Assembly: GCA_016866305.1 (NCBI GenBank)
Contig: VGMX01000009.1
Coordinates: 1-64,000 of the forward strand
Direction of reading: 5' to 3'
DNA length: 64,000 nt
Origin: Chlorobiota bacterium
Lineage (GTDB): Bacteria > Bacteroidota > Chlorobiia > Chlorobiales > Chlorobiaceae
Position numbers and translations under genes: made by a program. A model generated the notes under the pieces. That model was not told where the DNA came from. It did no database searches and saw nothing but the letters and a program-made list of their open reading frames with translations. This document shows, piece by piece, positions 25,691 through 36,871 of the stretch (its first letter is position 1; each line of letters begins with the position of its first letter).

Positions 25691-26150
25691 CCCTTGCCTG
25701 GGCGCTCCAGTGGTATGCCTCCTGAAACGGAGTCTGCAACGGATCGAGGGATGCTCCGTCACCGTTGATGTAATACAGTTTCGGTGAAGTGCCTTTCTCG
25801 GGCTTGCGCACCACGGTCTGCTCGACAGCGACCAGTGCGGCGATCTTGCTTGACGGATCGTCGAGATCTCCGGAAACGATGGCCTGCTGCGGGCAGACCG
25901 TCACACAAGCCGACTGCAGCCCGACCTCCTTGCGATGCGCACAGTAGTTGCACTTGGCGGACGTATGGCTGTCGGAATCGATGTAAAGCGCATTGTAGGG
26001 ACATGCCTGGGCGCAGGCCTTGCAGCCGATGCAGCGGCGCCCGTCGAAATCCACGATGCCGTCAGGACGCTTCTGCAGCGCCTCGACCGGACAGATATCC
26101 ACACAGGGCGGCTCAGCCTTCTGAAAATCAGGGTCGGGATGGGAATGCAA
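25688..26150 (-). pseudogene. PsrB/DmsB-like 4Fe-4S ferredoxin subunit, truncated
   Basis: The minus strand encodes EPPCVDICPVEALQK, RRCIGCKACAQACPYNAL and AKCNYCAHRKEV...ACVTVCPQQAI, then GDLDDPSSKIAAL and KPEKGTSPKLYYI. This is the iron-sulfur electron-transfer subunit of polysulfide/DMSO-type reductases. The first cysteine cluster (about 60 N-terminal residues) is missing, and the C-terminus merges with the IS4 remnant near 25,690. No catalytic molybdopterin subunit or membrane anchor is present, although a short frame at 26,200-26,270 (GRDGFLPELLRGDAPDFEP) could be a leftover of one. Confidence 0.75.
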
Positions 26151-26410
26151 ACAGCATGAAAGCGCCCGTTCTCAGAACCTTCTCCTCTCAAGGCTCGAAG
26201 TCCGGAGCATCACCCCGCAGCAATTCCGGCAGGAATCCATCCCGACCGAATCGCATACAGCCAGCCGGAGGCTATCCGCATGCAGACTCTTTTACGACAA
26301 GCATCCAGGAATAAAAAAACCGTCCCCTCACAGCTTCATCAACAACGGGAACGGAAGCCCTGTATGCCGCACCGGAAAAGTTTTCCGGAATACTTTTTCG
26401 ACAAGTATAT

Positions 26411-26435
26411 TTTTATATAGTTGATTGGTTATATA
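26411..26435 (-). promoter_or_regulatory. TATATAAC-N8-TATATAA element upstream of dodecin
   Basis: On the minus strand it reads TATATAAC, CAATCAAC, TATATAAAA, matching the tusA and soxY sites in both halves and spacing. It lies 262 bp before the dodecin start, in the same orientation relative to the gene as the others. The rest of the 26,160-26,696 gap contains no gene I can support. Confidence 0.5.
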
Positions 26436-26696
26436 AAAATATACGATAGCCCGACTCCCAAAAAAAATCGCCCTGGAGGGAACTTTTTTATTAAACCCGT
26501 TATCACAGATAAATTTCACAAAAAAAACAGTTTAGGCATCTTCGGGACAAAAACCTCCTGCGCTGCTTCTCAAAAAAAAGCGATCACGGGAATTATTTTT
26601 CCCCGATGAAACCTATTTTCCCTTATTGCTGCGGGTTATGCCGGGAATACCTTCCGCCGCGCGATTGCTCCACTAACCATGAAAACCATATCAGCC

Positions 26697-26909
26697 ATGA
26701 GTGCTCACATCTATAAAAAAATCGAGATTGTCGGATCATCGCAGAACAGTATCGAGGATGCGGTGAACAATGCGGTCGCAAAAGCTTCCGAATCGGTAAG
26801 AAATATCCGGTGGGTGGAGATCGTTGAAACCCGGTGCCATGTCGAAAATCAGAAAATCGCTTACTGGCAGGTAACCGTGAACATCGGTTTTAAGCTTGAC
26901 GAAAACTGA
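26697..26909 (+). CDS. Dodecin (flavin-binding)
   Basis: With the start MSAHIYKKIEIVGSS the protein has 70 residues, the normal dodecin length. Typical segments are SSQNSIEDAVNNAVAKASES, RNIRWVEIVETRCHVE and AYWQVTVNIGFKL, including the Trp of the flavin-stacking site and the Gln that contacts flavin. Dodecins form hollow 12-mers that store or buffer flavins. An ATG 18 bases upstream would add six residues that do not match the family. Confidence 0.9.
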   Translation: MSAHIYKKIEIVGSSQNSIEDAVNNAVAKASESVRNIRWVEIVETRCHVENQKIAYWQVTVNIGFKLDEN

Positions 26910-26934
26910 GAAAAGGGAACTTCCCGGAACCAGC

Positions 26935-26958
26935 AAAGGCGCCATCATGGGCGCCTTT
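26935..26958 (+). terminator. Terminator after dodecin
   Basis: AAAGGCGCC and GGCGCCTTT form a perfect 9-bp stem with a short loop, 26 bp after the dodecin stop. The following TTTGCCTTT is T-rich. The symmetry also allows termination of a transcript from the other strand. Confidence 0.6.
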
Positions 26959-27037
26959 GCCTTTGGCGGTTCCCGATGATACCGTCAAGCACCCCGGAGC
27001 GGTTCCGGCTGGATCGGGATTTCATTCCGGGATTGCC

Positions 27038-28461
27038 TCAGAGGCCATGGGTAAAGTTCAGCGACCAGTTGAGCTGGCTGTGGCTGATGTCGACGCCGGC
27101 GGCATTGGTTTGCGTCACTTCCGGTGCCCATGCGAATGCGGCAGCCGGTGTCGAACGGTGCGTTACCCGGTATCCGAATCCTGCCGTGTAATGATTTCCG
27201 GTTATCGCAGGAAACAGGGGATTGAGATATTCGGCAGGCACGGGATTCGAAGCGAAACTCGCTCCGCAACGCAACGAAAGCCTGTCAGTCGCACGGAACT
27301 GCACATCAAGAGAGACCACCGTCTGGTCCTTCCACGCCTGCATCATGTCCACATCGAGCCGCTGTCCAGGCAATGGGGCCGGTTACGGGATTGCTGTCAG
27401 CAGTGAAGGATGTCGAGAACTTCCCCATTGCCGAAGACCAGTCGAGGTGTTTGACATCGGCCGCGATCATCCAGCGATCGGATGGGTAAAAGGCGAAACC
27501 GGCGGAAAACTGCCGGCCATTCGAAATTCCTGACTTTCATGGTGCCCGTAACTTCGACCGCATTGCCTTCAGGAAATGCATCGCCGGTTCCGGAAAAAGA
27601 GAGAACAGCTTTCGATGTCTCGATATCGGATATCCAGGTCCGGGAATGGAAACTTCCCCCTACAGTGAATTTTCTGCTGAATCTGTGGGTAAATCCCAGC
27701 TTGAATCCGGTACCGTAGCCCACCGCTTCTCCAAGAAGCGCGTTGTCAGTTGGAGAAATCATACCACGTAGTTGATATTCGTGACACCGGAACCGATCAT
27801 GCCCTGCAGGGTGGCAAACATTGAACCTCCGACCCTGCCGCCAATACCCTGCATCGCCATCGCCCCGAAATTTGCTCCGTCCATATCCATCCTCAGATCC
27901 ATGCTTGCCCAAATCAGATCCGCCGATATACCGATTGTCGTATTTTCCGTCAGGTTGTATGCAACGGGCAACATCAGGCGTCCAACGCCGACTTCAGAAC
28001 GGATCTCCTTTCCGCTCAACGGGACCATCTCATCTCCGGACATCGGCATCCCGTAGCTGAAAAGCGGAGAATTGCTGCCGTATTCCGTGCCCACCCCGCC
28101 CTGGGCCAGCAGGGCTACTCCCCAGGAGATGTTTCTGTCCCTGCGCATGTAGGAGAGTGACGGCATATAAGTAGGCATCTCCCCCGGACTCCTCGAGCAG
28201 TCCGTAATAGTCAAGATTGACATCCGGATGCAGACCTTTTATGCCTGCACCAAACTCACGGGAGCCGTCCTCCATCATGCCAAGGGTCGCCGGGTTGTTC
28301 ATAACCGCCGAGTTTCCGGTATCGTATGCCATGCTTGTCCCGCCAAGCGCGTGGGATTTCGTCCCGTACCCTTCCAGGTTCATGCCGTTCGTGGCAAAAG
28401 CTGCCGGCGATGCCGACAGCAGCGCCGGCACCATCATCAAGGAGAGTTTTTTTCGAAACAT
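27038..28461 (-). pseudogene. FadL/OmpP1-type outer-membrane protein, multiply frameshifted
   Basis: From ATG 28,459-28,461 a signal peptide (KKLSLMMVPALLSASPAAFA) is followed by TNGMNLEGYGTKSHALGGTS, AYDTGNSAVMNNPATLG, the typical start of FadL/TodX hydrocarbon porins. The rest is spread over other frames: PSLSYMRRDRNISWGVALLA; MISPTDNALLGEAVGYGTGF; FYPSDRWMIAADVKHLDWSS; SLRCGASFASNPVPAEYLNP, ending LNWSLNFTHGL at 27,038. Frame changes fall near 28,180, 27,770, 27,520 and 27,375. Four shifts show that the gene is dead in this strain. Confidence 0.8.
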
Positions 28462-28588
28462 ACCGTTGTCGTTACAGGGTTCATGCTGATAAAGACTCCG
28501 GGCCCGCAGCAAACCGTAATGCACTGCAATCAGGAGAGGAGCAACAAGCCACAACACAACAGGAGTGACGGGATCAGGAGCAAATAAT

Positions 28589-28606
28589 ACTATATGAACA
28601 TATAGT
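28589..28606. promoter_or_regulatory. Palindrome ACTATATGAACATATAGT upstream of the fadL pseudogene
   Basis: A perfect inverted repeat with 8-bp arms and a 2-base spacer, 128 bp upstream of the fadL start. Its core (TATATGAACATATAGT) resembles the site at 21,655 (TATATAACCATATAAT) and is a distant relative of the tusA/soxY element. Confidence 0.45.
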
Positions 28607-28694
28607 CATTAATAGATACCTAACATTCTCCTGATTGTGAAATAAAACAGAAAGAAATTGAGCGGTAATCCCTGCAACGAGGATGGAACAGGCA

Positions 28695-28727
28695 TAAAAA
28701 AAGTGCGCAGGAGGGGACCTGCGCACT
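28695..28727 (-). terminator. Terminator of pckG
   Basis: AGTGCGCAGG and CCTGCGCACT form a 10-bp stem with a 6-base loop, followed by T7 on the minus strand, 24 bp past the pckG stop. Confidence 0.85.
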
Positions 28728-28750
28728 GCAATCGAGAACGGACCGGCGGA

Positions 28751-30616
28751 TCAATGCTCGACGGAGTAGCGCTCGGGCGCCAGGAACCAGTGCTCCGGAG
28801 ACATCCAGAGCGTCGAGAGCATGAGCTCGCGAATATGGGAAAACTCTTTTGGAAGACGATCGTAAATCTTCTCGAAAAGCTCCTCATGCGAAAGCAGCTC
28901 CTTTTTCCATGCCTCGCGGTCGACAGACATGAGCTTGGAGAACTTCTCGGCTGTCATTGAATCCAGACCTTCCCACTCGAGGGCTTCATACTTCGGCATC
29001 CAGCCAAGAGGGCTCTCGACCGCTCCGGCCCTGCCCTGAACGCGGTCAACGATCCACTTGAGCACCCGCATGTTCTCGCCGAATCCGGGCCAGAGAAACT
29101 TGCCGTTTTCGTCTTTTCGGAACCAGTTGACACCGAATATCCTCGGCAGTTCGGAAAGTGTCCGTCCGACATGCATCCAGTGATTGAAATAATCGCCCAT
29201 GTGGTAGCCGCAGAAGGGCAGCATGGCGAACGGATCGCGACGGACGTCGCCGATCTTGCCTGCTGCTGCCGCTGTTTTTTCGGAGCCCATGGTTGCGGCA
29301 AGATACACTCCCGAGTTCCAGTTGGCCGACTGGTAGACAAGCGGCACGGTATCCCCGCGGCGCCCACCGAAAATAAACGCGCTGATCGGTACGCCCGAGG
29401 GATTTTCCCAGTCGTCATCGAGAGAGGGACACTGGCTGGCCGGAGAGGTGAATCGCGCATTGGGATGCGCTGCCGGACGGCCGCAACCCGGAGTCCAGTG
29501 GTAACCCTGCCAGTCGATCAGTTCAGCGGGAGGCGTATCGGTCATCTCTTCCCACCAGACGTCACCGTCGGGCGTCATGGCGACATTGGTGAAGATACAG
29601 TTCCGCTCGAGCGTGGCCATGGCATTGGGGTTGGATTTCTCCGATGTACCCGGAGCAACGCCGAAAAACCCGTACTCGGGGTTGATGGCATATAGAAGTC
29701 CGTCTTCGGCGCGCTTGATCCATGCAATGTCGTCGCCGATGGTCGTGACCTTCCATCCATCGAACGATTTCGGTGGAATCAGCATTGCAAAATTGGTCTT
29801 GCCGCAGGCGCTCGGAAAGGCTGCCGCCACATAGGTCTTCTCTCCTTCGGGAGATTTGACGCCGAGAATAAGCATGTGCTCGGCAAGCCATCCTTCGTCG
29901 CGTGCCATCGATGAGGCAATACGGAGTGCAAAGCATTTTTTCCCGAGCAGGGCGTTGCCGCCGTAACCGCTTCCGAAAGAGATGATGGAGCGCTCCTCGG
30001 GAAAGTGTACGATATACTTCTTGTCATTGCATGGCCACGGCACATCCTGCTGACCGGGCTGCAGGGGAGCGCCCACTGAATGCAGACAGGGAACGAAATC
30101 GCCGCTTTCACCGAGAATTTCAAGCACCTTGCTGCCCATTCTCGTCATGATGCGCATATTGGTCACAACATAAGGAGAATCGGTTATCTCGATGCCGATA
30201 TGAGCGATGGGCGAACCCAGCGGCCCCATGCTGAAGGGAATGACGTACATGGTTCGACCCTGCATACAGCCGTCAAAAAGGCCGAGGAGGGTCTCTTTCA
30301 TCTCTTTCGGGGCAACCCAGTTATTGGTGGGCCCGGCATCCTGGCGACGGATGCTGCAGATGAAGGTCCTGTCCTCGACACGCGCCACATCGCTCGGGTC
30401 TGAACGGCAGAGATAGCTGTTGGGGCGCTTTTCTTCGGAAAGCCTGATGAAGGTGCCGCTCTCGACCATCTGCTGGCAGAGCCTGTCGTACTCTTCCTGG
30501 CTGCCATCACACCAGTAGACGGAATCCGGCCGGCACAGATCGGCTGTTTCCTGCACCCACTGAAGCAGTTTCGGGTTTTTCACGAAATCCGGGGGGGTGA
30601 TCTGCATTGCGCTCAT
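28751..30616 (-). CDS. pckG: Phosphoenolpyruvate carboxykinase (GTP)
   Basis: The 621-residue enzyme interconverts oxaloacetate + GTP and phosphoenolpyruvate + CO2. It has the GTP-PEPCK kinase loop [13 protein letters not shown], the metal-binding GDDIAWIKR, and [15 protein letters not shown]. The start [11 protein letters not shown] has AGGAAG 4 bases before it; an upstream frame extension adds unrelated residues. In a reverse-TCA autotroph such as Chlorobium it links oxaloacetate and PEP pools. It is monocistronic, with terminators on both sides. Confidence 0.96.
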   Translation of the reverse strand: MSAMQITPPDFVKNPKLLQWVQETADLCRPDSVYWCDGSQEEYDRLCQQMVESGTFIRLSEEKRPNSYLCRSDPSDVARVEDRTFICSIRRQDAGPTNNWVAPKEMKETLLGLFDGCMQGRTMYVIPFSMGPLGSPIAHIGIEITDSPYVVTNMRIMTRMGSKVLEILGESGDFVPCLHSVGAPLQPGQQDVPWPCNDKKYIVHFPEERSIISFGSGYGGNALLGKKCFALRIASSMARDEGWLAEHMLILGVKSPEGEKTYVAAAFPSACGKTNFAMLIPPKSFDGWKVTTIGDDIAWIKRAEDGLLYAINPEYGFFGVAPGTSEKSNPNAMATLERNCIFTNVAMTPDGDVWWEEMTDTPPAELIDWQGYHWTPGCGRPAAHPNARFTSPASQCPSLDDDWENPSGVPISAFIFGGRRGDTVPLVYQSANWNSGVYLAATMGSEKTAAAAGKIGDVRRDPFAMLPFCGYHMGDYFNHWMHVGRTLSELPRIFGVNWFRKDENGKFLWPGFGENMRVLKWIVDRVQGRAGAVESPLGWMPKYEALEWEGLDSMTAEKFSKLMSVDREAWKKELLSHEELFEKIYDRLPKEFSHIRELMLSTLWMSPEHWFLAPERYSVEH

Positions 30617-30642
30617 GATCTTCCTTTGTTTACAGAGAGTTT

Positions 30643-30677
30643 TAAAAAAAAGTCCGCAGTCAACCCTGACTGCGGAC
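30643..30677 (-). terminator. Terminator of the TlpA-like gene
   Basis: GTCCGCAGTCA and TGACTGCGGAC form an 11-bp stem with a 4-base loop followed by T8 on the minus strand. It separates the thioredoxin-like gene from pckG. Confidence 0.85.
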
Positions 30678-30762
30678 GTGCAAAATAAAAGTGTACGTAT
30701 CCCGGCCGACATTCCCGTTGTGTCTGACCGGGAGGGCATCCCTGGCAATCATACGGCTATGG

Positions 30763-31326
30763 CTACTTGACGGCTTTGACCGGTTTGAGGGCATCGACGA
30801 TCATCTTCTCGAAATCCGCCTTGCTCCTGGCACCAGAAATTACGAGGATGATCCTGCCGGACCGGTCGACAACAAAAGATGTCGGAATAGCCTTCAGATT
30901 ACGCTCGGTATCATACTGTCGAAACAAATCGACAAGCTGGTTGTTCCCGTCATAAATCACCGGATAGTTGATGCCGCTGCTTTTCATGAAGCTTTTGACC
31001 GAATTCTCGTTTTGACCGGGTGCTACTGCCACACCGACAAACGTGAATCCTTTCGCCCTGTAGGTTTTCTGCAGGGCCACCATATCGGGGATCTCCTGCC
31101 TGCATGGCGGACACCATGAAGCGAAGAAGTTCACGATATAAGCCTTGCCGGCAAGCTGGCGGGAAGAAACCGCTTTTCCGTCAACACCTGCAGCCGAAAA
31201 CACGGGGGCTTTCGGGGCTGGAGACGGTGCGGCATCCGCAAGAGCGGAAACAGACAGTATCGCAAACATGGCAAGGGCGGTCAGCACGCGCCCGGCACTC
31301 ATTCTGGTCATACGGAGCATCATCAT
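30763..31326 (-). CDS. TlpA/ResA-like periplasmic thiol-disulfide oxidoreductase
   Basis: After a signal peptide (RVLTALAMFAILSVSALADA) the mature part is a thioredoxin fold with FFASWCPPCRQEIPDM (CPPC active site), VGVAVAPGQNENSVKSFM and the cis-Pro loop AIPTSFVVDRSGRI. Proteins of this type reduce apocytochrome c or other periplasmic disulfides. The start is chosen among three adjacent ATGs just before the signal peptide. It is a single gene ended by the 30,643 terminator. Confidence 0.85.
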   Translation of the reverse strand: MMMLRMTRMSAGRVLTALAMFAILSVSALADAAPSPAPKAPVFSAAGVDGKAVSSRQLAGKAYIVNFFASWCPPCRQEIPDMVALQKTYRAKGFTFVGVAVAPGQNENSVKSFMKSSGINYPVIYDGNNQLVDLFRQYDTERNLKAIPTSFVVDRSGRIILVISGARSKADFEKMIVDALKPVKAVK

Positions 31327-31487
31327 CGCATCATCGGTCAATCGTTTGAAAAAAAGAATATACTTTTCTGACGTTCTTAAATAATACAATTCTTCTCTTT
31401 TTTAAAAGACCTCTCCTGCGTCCGATTAATCTTTGCTATTCAGCGATTAATAACCTATATTTCGGCTTTATTTTAAAAAAGGCCAAC

Positions 31488-31560
31488 GCCACCTTAGCTC
31501 AGCTGGTAGAGCAACTGTTTCGTAAATAGTAGGTCGTGGGTTCGAGTCCCGCAGGTGGCT
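31488..31560 (+). tRNA. tRNA-Thr (anticodon CGT)
   Basis: GCCACCT (31,488-31,494) pairs with AGGTGGC at the 3' end. The D-arm is GCTC..GAGC, the anticodon stem ACTGT/ATAGT holds loop TTCGTAA with anticodon CGT, and the T-arm is GTGGG-TTCGAGT-CCCGC. There is no encoded CCA. It lies upstream of atpD. Confidence 0.93.
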
Positions 31561-31591
31561 CGCATCCGGAAAAAGTCATAGAACAGGCTGA

Positions 31592-33073
<1,482 letters not shown>

Positions 33074-33089
33074 TAACTACTGATGAACC

Positions 33090-33356
33090 ATGGCGAATAC
33101 CGACAAAGGGTTTCAGATCGACATTGTAACGCCACAGCAGCTCTTCTTTTCAGGAGAGATCACCAGCGTAACAGCGCCGGGGCAGGACGGACTCTTCCAG
33201 GTCCTGAAAAACCATGCGCCGCTGCTTTCAGCACTGAAAAACGGCAAGGTCAAACTCGTTCTTGCCGACAGGAGCGAAAAAAGCTTCACCATCTCGGACG
33301 GCTTTTTCGAAGTGAGCGGAAACAAAGCGATTCTGCTTACCGAAGATGTAGCTTGA
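33090..33356 (+). CDS. atpC: ATP synthase F1 subunit epsilon
   Basis: The 88-residue protein has the epsilon N-terminal beta-sandwich: [40 protein letters not shown] and [20 protein letters not shown]. The C-terminal helical hairpin is absent, which is usual for the short epsilon subunits of this group. It is co-transcribed with atpD and ended by a hairpin at 33,379. Confidence 0.95.
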   Translation: MANTDKGFQIDIVTPQQLFFSGEITSVTAPGQDGLFQVLKNHAPLLSALKNGKVKLVLADRSEKSFTISDGFFEVSGNKAILLTEDVA

Positions 33357-33378
33357 TTTCACCGCAATCGTAAAAAAA

Positions 33379-33411
33379 CATCAGCAGCCTGAAACCCTGC
33401 TGATGTTTTTT
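33379..33411 (+). terminator. Terminator of atpDC
   Basis: CATCAGCAG and CTGCTGATG form a 9-bp stem followed by TTTTTT. The next gene starts immediately after it, which rules out the earlier ATG at 33,403 as its start. Confidence 0.85.
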
Positions 33412-33417
33412 ACTTGT

Positions 33418-34365
33418 ATGAAAACGCTCGTACCGAAAGCCCTGCGGAGGGGAGACACCATCGGGCTCATCTCTCCGTCATCACACTGCTCCTCTCCCGA
33501 AAGAATCCAGCAGGCCGTACTCTATCTTGAAAAAAACGGATTCAGGGTAAAACCCTCCAGACATCTCAACCGTATTGACACTGATCCGGCCATTGCCGAC
33601 CGGGAAAAACTGCACGATCTGCATGAGATGTTCGGCGATCCGGCGATCCGGGCAATCATCTGCCTGAGAGGAGGAGCCGGAGCATCGAGGCTGCTGCAAA
33701 GGATCGACTACAGCCTGATAGCCGCGAACCCGAAAATTCTTGTCGGCTATTCCGACATCACCGCACTTTCGCTCGCGGTTTTTTCACAAACAGGCCTTAT
33801 CAGCTTTTCCGGGCCGATGCTTGCAACCGAACTGCACGAGCCGGCACCGTACACCGAGGAACATTTCTGGGGAATACTGACATCTCCGGCTTACGGGCTT
33901 TCGCTCGTCAATCACGAAAGTCACCCCGTCACCTGCATCAGGCCGGGATGCGCCGAAGGACTGCTCATCGGCGGAAACCTTTCCGTGCTCTCGTCCATGA
34001 TTGGCACGCCCTATCTTCCCCAGTTCAAAGAAGCTCTCCTCTTTCTGGAAGACATCAATGAACCGGCATACCGGATCGACCGGATGCTCTCCCATCTCGG
34101 CAACGCAGACCTTCTTGCCTGCAGCAGGGGAATCCTGTTGGGGCAGTTCAGCCATGAACCGGGCGAGACAACGGATGATCTGCGACTGGAAAAGATATTC
34201 GATTACTACACGACCCATGTCCGGATGGAAGGGCCGGTCATGCGGGGCCTCTCCTATGGTCATATCCGCAATCTCATGACCATTCCGGTAGGCGCACGCT
34301 ACCGGATGGAGATTTCTGCTTCGACCTTCAGCCTGCAGGCTCTCGAACCGGTCATTCTCGAATAG
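33418..34365 (+). CDS. Muramoyltetrapeptide LD-carboxypeptidase (S66 family)
   Basis: The ~315-residue protein has the S66 features: [13 protein letters not shown] near the N-terminus, the nucleophile region [29 protein letters not shown], and [16 protein letters not shown] with the catalytic Glu. It trims the terminal D-Ala from cytoplasmic muropeptides during peptidoglycan recycling; MccF-type microcin immunity proteins share the fold. The start [13 protein letters not shown] was chosen because the preceding ATG lies inside the atpDC terminator. Confidence 0.85.
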   Translation: MKTLVPKALRRGDTIGLISPSSHCSSPERIQQAVLYLEKNGFRVKPSRHLNRIDTDPAIADREKLHDLHEMFGDPAIRAIICLRGGAGASRLLQRIDYSLIAANPKILVGYSDITALSLAVFSQTGLISFSGPMLATELHEPAPYTEEHFWGILTSPAYGLSLVNHESHPVTCIRPGCAEGLLIGGNLSVLSSMIGTPYLPQFKEALLFLEDINEPAYRIDRMLSHLGNADLLACSRGILLGQFSHEPGETTDDLRLEKIFDYYTTHVRMEGPVMRGLSYGHIRNLMTIPVGARYRMEISASTFSLQALEPVILE

Positions 34366-34436
34366 TCACGAACCTCTTGACCGGGTTGACACAGGAGACG
34401 TATATTTGGTATACACGTGCAGAACCGTTATCAGCC

Positions 34437-34742
34437 ATGCCGTACCAGTGGATCACATCAGCAGAAACCCCGGAAACGCTCCGGAGCGAAAAAACTGCCG
34501 GAACAGACGAGCTTGACGCCTACCGCGTCGTGCTTTTCAATGACGAAGATCATTCGTTTGACGAGGTTATCTTCCAGATCATCAAGGCGGTGAACTGCAG
34601 CCGCGCAAAAGCCGAAAAACTCACCTGGGAAGTGCATACCAGAGGCCGCGCCATTGTTTTTTCCGGCCCTATTGAACGGTGCATCTATGTCAGCGCTGTC
34701 CTCGAGGAGATCGCCCTGAAAACCGAAATCCAGACCGGCTGA
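34437..34742 (+). CDS. clpS: ATP-dependent Clp protease adaptor ClpS
   Basis: The ~101-residue protein contains [20 protein letters not shown], the ClpS core with the DEDH motif that binds N-degrons, and [20 protein letters not shown]. ClpS delivers N-end-rule substrates to ClpA/ClpC. The start MPYQWIT gives family length; an in-frame ATG 60 bases upstream adds residues without family similarity. Confidence 0.9.
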   Translation: MPYQWITSAETPETLRSEKTAGTDELDAYRVVLFNDEDHSFDEVIFQIIKAVNCSRAKAEKLTWEVHTRGRAIVFSGPIERCIYVSAVLEEIALKTEIQTG

Positions 34743-34772
34743 AACCTTCCGGATACTTTTGCCGGGCAGCCG

Positions 34773-35129
34773 TCAGGAATCGACCGAATCCCTGTCAAGT
34801 TCTCTCCGGTTGATCACCGAACACCGCTGGATACGGGAAATGGCCTGATGCATTTTTCTGTAACGCATGACACCGATTACGCCAGTAACGATACCGACAG
34901 GCAGACAGAGCAGGCCAACCAGCCGGAACCATTCGTCGTGGGCATAGTGGATGATGGAAACCCCCGCGATTAGCAAGGCGACTCCGGAGCGCAGGTAGGA
35001 GAGCAGCGTCCGTTCATTTGCAAGGATAGTGCGGTCTATGGCGAGCTCGTCCCGGAGAATCAGCTCCGCCTCCTCGAATCGTCTGTAGGGCGATTCGGTA
35101 ACGATATCTTTTCTGGTACTGAAGAGCAT
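34773..35129 (-). CDS. DUF202 membrane protein (YidH-like)
   Basis: With the start MLFSTRKDIVTESPYRRFEE it has ~118 residues. The DUF202 signature LANERTLLSYLRSGVALLIA forms the first helix, followed by LVGLLCLPVGIVTGVIGVM. Function unknown; some relatives are small inner-membrane components of redox or phosphate systems. It is transcribed alone, convergent with clpS and divergent from glyS. Confidence 0.78.
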   Translation of the reverse strand: MLFSTRKDIVTESPYRRFEEAELILRDELAIDRTILANERTLLSYLRSGVALLIAGVSIIHYAHDEWFRLVGLLCLPVGIVTGVIGVMRYRKMHQAISRIQRCSVINRRELDRDSVDS

Positions 35130-35366
35130 GAGAAGACGGTCTTGACTGGTGAAATGGCGGTTCCCGGCAGGGAGTACAGACTGACAATATGCACGCCTGA
35201 TCGCAAACCGCAAAAAAAGTCACCACTCATACCGCGAATGCCCCCGTTTGAATGTCTCCTGCTCCCGAACTCCGCATCTGATTAATCCCCCTTTGTTTCT
35301 TATATTCTTTGTTTTATTTAATGAAACGGGAGTCCCCGGGGATTTTTTCACCTTTTCCAAACAGTC

Positions 35367-36836
35367 ATGAGCAATTCCGAAGAGACGCGGGTGCAGCATG
35401 TCAGCCTGCCGCCTGATAAAGTGATGCATAAACTGGTTTCTCTGGCCAAGCGCCGCGGATTCGTCTTCCCCTCGTCGGAAATTTACGGAGGGCTCTCCTC
35501 CTGTTTCGATTACGGCCCTCTCGGCAGCGAAATGAAGAAGAACATCAAGGACCTCTGGTGGAATGCGATGACCCGCCGCCACGCGAACATCGTGGGTATT
35601 GATGCATCGATCATGATGAATCCAACCGTCTGGGAGGCTTCGGGCCATGTTGCAAGTTTCAACGATCCGATGATCGATGACCGGACCACCAAGCGGCGCT
35701 ACCGTGCCGACCACCTGATCGAGAATCATATCGAAAAGCTGCGCAGGGAGGGCAAAACGGACAAGGCAGCAGCGGTGCTGGCAGTTTACGAGGCAGCCGC
35801 CGGTTCGCCGGACCCGAACAGGGCGCTCCATGAGCTGATCGTTGCCGAAGCGATCAAGGCTCCGGATACCGGGTCAGGCGACTGGACCGAAGTGCGCCAG
35901 TTCAACCTGATGTTCCAGTGCAACATGGGCGCTGTTGCCGATACATCCGGCATCGTCTACCTGCGTCCCGAGACCGCACAGGGCATTTTCGTGAATTTCC
36001 ACAATGTTCGGGAAGCATCACGCATGAAGGTGCCGTTCGGTATTGCACAGATCGGCAAGGCATTCCGCAACGAAATCGTGAAGGGCAATTTCATTTTCCG
36101 CATGGTGGAGTTCGAACAGATGGAGATGCAGTATTTTGTGAAACCCGGTACGCAGCTTGAAGCTTTCGAGGCATGGCGCCAGGAACGGTTCAGCTGGTAT
36201 GTCGAGGAGCTCGGCATCAACGCCGGAAAGCTCCACTGGTACAAGCACGACAAGCTGGCGCATTACGCTGACCTCGCCTACGACATCAAGTTCGAGTTCC
36301 CGTTCGGCATCGAGGAAATCGAAGGCATCCATTCGCGAACCGATTTCGACCTGAGCCAGCACCAGCAGTACTCCGGAAAGAACATGGAGTATGTCGACCA
36401 GACCACAAATGAACGATACACCCCCTATGTGGTGGAAACCTCGTCGGGAAGCGACAGGCTCTTCCTCGCCCTGCTTTCTGACGCGTACAGCGAGGATGTG
36501 GTGGATGGAGAGCCCCGCGTGATGCTGAAGCTGTCGCCGAAGGTCGCCCCGGTAAAAGCCGCGATACTGCCCCTCATGAAAAAAGGGGAAATGGGTGAAA
36601 AGGCCGGGATGCTCCGCGACGAGCTTTCAAGGGCATTCCTTGTGCAGTATGACGATGCGGCATCGATCGGCAAACGCTACCGCCGCCAGGACGAAATCGG
36701 CACGCCGTTCTGCATCACGGTCGACCACCAGAGCATCGAGGACCAGAGCGTGACCGTGCGCTTCCGTGACACTGCAGCACAGGAACGCATCGACATGTCG
36801 AAGGCGAAGGAGTTTCTTGCGGCAAAACTTGTTTGA
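35367..36836 (+). CDS. glyS: Glycyl-tRNA synthetase (class II, homodimeric type)
   Basis: The 489-residue protein shows the alpha2-type GlyRS features: RRGFVFPSSEIYGGLSSCFD, YGPLGSEMKKNIK, motif 2 FRNEIVKGNFIFRMVEFEQM and the motif 3 region SSGSDRLFLALLSDAY, with a C-terminal anticodon-binding domain (VAPVKAAILPLMKKG). It charges tRNA-Gly. A GC-palindrome followed by T6 (about 35,333-35,347) precedes the gene and may be a terminator for an upstream transcript. Confidence 0.96.
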   Translation: MSNSEETRVQHVSLPPDKVMHKLVSLAKRRGFVFPSSEIYGGLSSCFDYGPLGSEMKKNIKDLWWNAMTRRHANIVGIDASIMMNPTVWEASGHVASFNDPMIDDRTTKRRYRADHLIENHIEKLRREGKTDKAAAVLAVYEAAAGSPDPNRALHELIVAEAIKAPDTGSGDWTEVRQFNLMFQCNMGAVADTSGIVYLRPETAQGIFVNFHNVREASRMKVPFGIAQIGKAFRNEIVKGNFIFRMVEFEQMEMQYFVKPGTQLEAFEAWRQERFSWYVEELGINAGKLHWYKHDKLAHYADLAYDIKFEFPFGIEEIEGIHSRTDFDLSQHQQYSGKNMEYVDQTTNERYTPYVVETSSGSDRLFLALLSDAYSEDVVDGEPRVMLKLSPKVAPVKAAILPLMKKGEMGEKAGMLRDELSRAFLVQYDDAASIGKRYRRQDEIGTPFCITVDHQSIEDQSVTVRFRDTAAQERIDMSKAKEFLAAKLV

Positions 36837-36871
36837 TCGTCATCAGTAAATAATACCGTTATCCGAAAACC

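Noticed and set aside
25784-26314. Plus-strand frame of 176 codons
   Set aside because: Antisense to the cysteine-rich ferredoxin remnant; Arg/Ser-rich composition typical of a shadow frame.
26421-26609. Small plus-strand frame downstream of the TATATAAC element
   Set aside because: No ribosome-binding site, no family features and unusual composition.
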